From an uncultured Acetatifactor sp. (GTDB taxonomy: Bacteria; Bacillota; Clostridia; Lachnospirales; Lachnospiraceae), in assembly GCA_910585615.1 (NCBI GenBank), contig CAJUFO010000127.1, positions 1-7,159 on the forward strand: DNA of 7,159 bases. The letters run 5' to 3'. Under the pieces are notes generated by a model that had not been told where the DNA came from, did no database searches, and worked only from the letters and a program-made list of their open reading frames with translations. This document shows, piece after piece, positions 6,103 to 7,159 of this stretch. The position numbers and the translations under genes were made by a program. How positions within the stretch are numbered: the stretch's first letter is position 1; every line of letters begins with the position of its first letter.

Positions 6103-7143
6103 TCAGAACATCTGCATCCCGACGAATTCCTCGAACCGCGGCAGGGCAAAGGAGATTTCGCCGTATCTGCCCGTATCCAGTATGCCCTTGCGCTTAAGGC
6201 GGTCTCTGTATACCGAGAAGAGGCCTGACGTCATGCCGCAGCGATCTCTGATTTCTTTGACCTTCTTCTCTCCGCTCTCAGCCATCACAGCCAGCACCTT
6301 TTTGTCCAAATCGGAGAGCTCAGACCAGATTTTGCTGTATACATATTCGTCAAGATACTGGTCATATTCCGGCAGAATCCCCTCTACCGTCCCAGCTTCC
6401 CTGTTCTCCCAGTACAGATACCCCAGCACCTGGAATGCAAAGGGATATCCCCTGGTCAGTCCGGCCATCCTCTCCGCCGCTTCCATGTCCAGCCCGAAGG
6501 TATCCATATACCTTTTCCGCACCGCAGTGAAGTTCAAAGCCCCCAGCATTATCTTGGGCGCTCTATATAAAAAGGTAAGGGACTTCTCATTCTGCAGTTC
6601 ATAGATATTTTCAAACAGGCCCGTCATCAGCAGAAAAACGGGATAGTCCTGCCGTAGGAAAATCTGGAAGGAGCTGGCGAATATCCTGATGTGGCTGCAA
6701 TTTGTAACCTCATCGATTGCAATCAGCAGCCTCCTGTCCCTCTTCTGAACCTCTGCCAGCATCAATTCAATGGCATTCTCAATATCCGTGACCGGAACGG
6801 CATTTTCCAGGGATACACCCAGCCCGAACGCGGAAAAATCCAGCTTCGCCTGTAGGAACGCCGAATGCATCTCCGGCAAGCTGTACAGCTTCGCGGCCAG
6901 GCTCTGGAGGAGATCCCTGTTGGGATTCAGCTCCAGCACGATCCAGCCTTCTTTTTTCCTGATTTCATCGGCAATGCCGGTCATCAGAACAGTCTTACCG
7001 GATCCTCTGACCCCCGTGATCATGTATATCTGATTGGATGGCCTTTCCGCAGTGAAATTCTCAATGATTTCAGCGGTCTGCGGGATACGGGATATATATT
7101 GCAATGGCTTTTTTCCGAAAGACAGCGTAAATGGATTGTTCAT
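6103..7143 (-). CDS. P-loop AAA/archaeal-type ATPase with C-terminal winged-helix-like region
   Basis: A 346-residue predicted ATP-binding protein, soluble, with no signal peptide or membrane segment. Seen: a Walker A motif GVRGSGKT at residues 44-51, a Walker B stretch LLIAIDE at 139-145, a sensor-1-like strand ending in MTG near 173-175, an Arg in LYRAPK near 194 that could be an arginine finger, and a GYPFAFQVLGYL segment near 232-243 that resembles the lid region of archaeal-type ATPases. Residues about 275-342 look like a winged helix (helices around EIRDRCGM and SVYRDRLKRKG, then a short beta wing). Family knowledge: such proteins belong to the Arch_ATPase/STAND-like group, which is common in Clostridia with roles mostly unknown. 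The ATG at 7143 is preceded by AGAGG five bases away. Its own terminator lies just downstream, so it is probably independent of the sugar operon. It lacks the ABC signature LSGGQ and is not the missing transporter ATPase. A DNA-binding or regulatory role is inference only. Confidence 0.88.
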   Translation of the reverse strand: MNNPFTLSFGKKPLQYISRIPQTAEIIENFTAERPSNQIYMITGVRGSGKTVLMTGIADEIRKKEGWIVLELNPNRDLLQSLAAKLYSLPEMHSAFLQAKLDFSAFGLGVSLENAVPVTDIENAIELMLAEVQKRDRRLLIAIDEVTNCSHIRIFASSFQIFLRQDYPVFLLMTGLFENIYELQNEKSLTFLYRAPKIMLGALNFTAVRKRYMDTFGLDMEAAERMAGLTRGYPFAFQVLGYLYWENREAGTVEGILPEYDQYLDEYVYSKIWSELSDLDKKVLAVMAESGEKKVKEIRDRCGMTSGLFSVYRDRLKRKGILDTGRYGEISFALPRFEEFVGMQMF

Positions 7144-7159
7144 GGCGGCCTCTTATATA

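Noticed and set aside
5728..6228. Plus-strand frame of 166 codons across the promoter and the ATPase terminator
   Set aside because: It crosses a promoter, a terminator and the end of the ATPase gene, has no ribosome binding site and shows no family resemblance.
6103..7143. Idea that the right-hand ATPase is the missing ABC transporter ATPase
   Set aside because: It has no ABC signature or Q-loop context, carries a winged-helix-like tail and is separated from the operon by a terminator and a promoter.
1..7159. CRISPR array, tRNA, rRNA or insertion-sequence ends
   Set aside because: No regularly spaced repeats, cloverleaf-like segments, rRNA motifs or transposase with terminal inverted repeats were seen.

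Overview
The window looks like a chromosomal piece from a GC-moderate, Gram-positive, anaerobic gut-type Clostridia, most likely Lachnospiraceae or a close relative. This is inference. It rests on the lipoprotein-anchored sugar-binding protein, the LplB/YtcP-type permeases, strong AGGAGG-type ribosome binding sites and the style of the ATPase. No marker gene fixes the taxonomy. All confident genes lie on the minus strand, so the biological order runs from high to low coordinates.

Right part (about 6050-7159): a 346-residue P-loop ATPase of the archaeal-ATPase/STAND-like type with a C-terminal winged-helix-like region. It ends in a clear intrinsic terminator (6051-6082) and is therefore a separate transcription unit. 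A stretch of about 190 bases with no convincing gene follows. Then comes a well-formed sigma-A-type promoter (TTGCCG, 17 bases, TATAAT; 5831-5859) and a 5' leader of about 130 bases.

Central part (488-5695): a carbohydrate uptake and processing operon. Its order is extracellular solute-binding lipoprotein, LplB-type permease, YtcP/LplC-type permease, then a GH43 glycosidase with a CBM6-like C-terminal domain. The lipoprotein would capture an oligosaccharide outside the cell, the two permeases would form the channel, and the signal-less GH43 would cleave arabinose- or xylose-type residues in the cytoplasm. No nucleotide-binding subunit is present in the window. Such systems usually borrow a shared MsmX/UgpC-type ATPase encoded elsewhere, and the P-loop ATPase on the right is not of the ABC type. 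A GC-rich stem-loop followed by T residues between the lipoprotein and the permeases may lower permease expression relative to the binding protein.

Left part (1-469): directly after GH43, with its own ribosome binding site, is a 92-residue open frame resembling a lone Ig/fibronectin-III-like domain, close in pattern to the N-terminal domain of alpha-L-rhamnosidases. Beyond it a 13-bp hairpin (138-167) separates it from a visibly AT-rich plus-strand segment that may hold the tail of a convergent gene. This composition change marks a possible boundary.

I see no CRISPR array, tRNA, rRNA, insertion sequence or known defence module. The window is mostly an ordinary sugar-utilisation locus. The least explained items are the stand-alone 92-residue protein and the AT-rich left edge.
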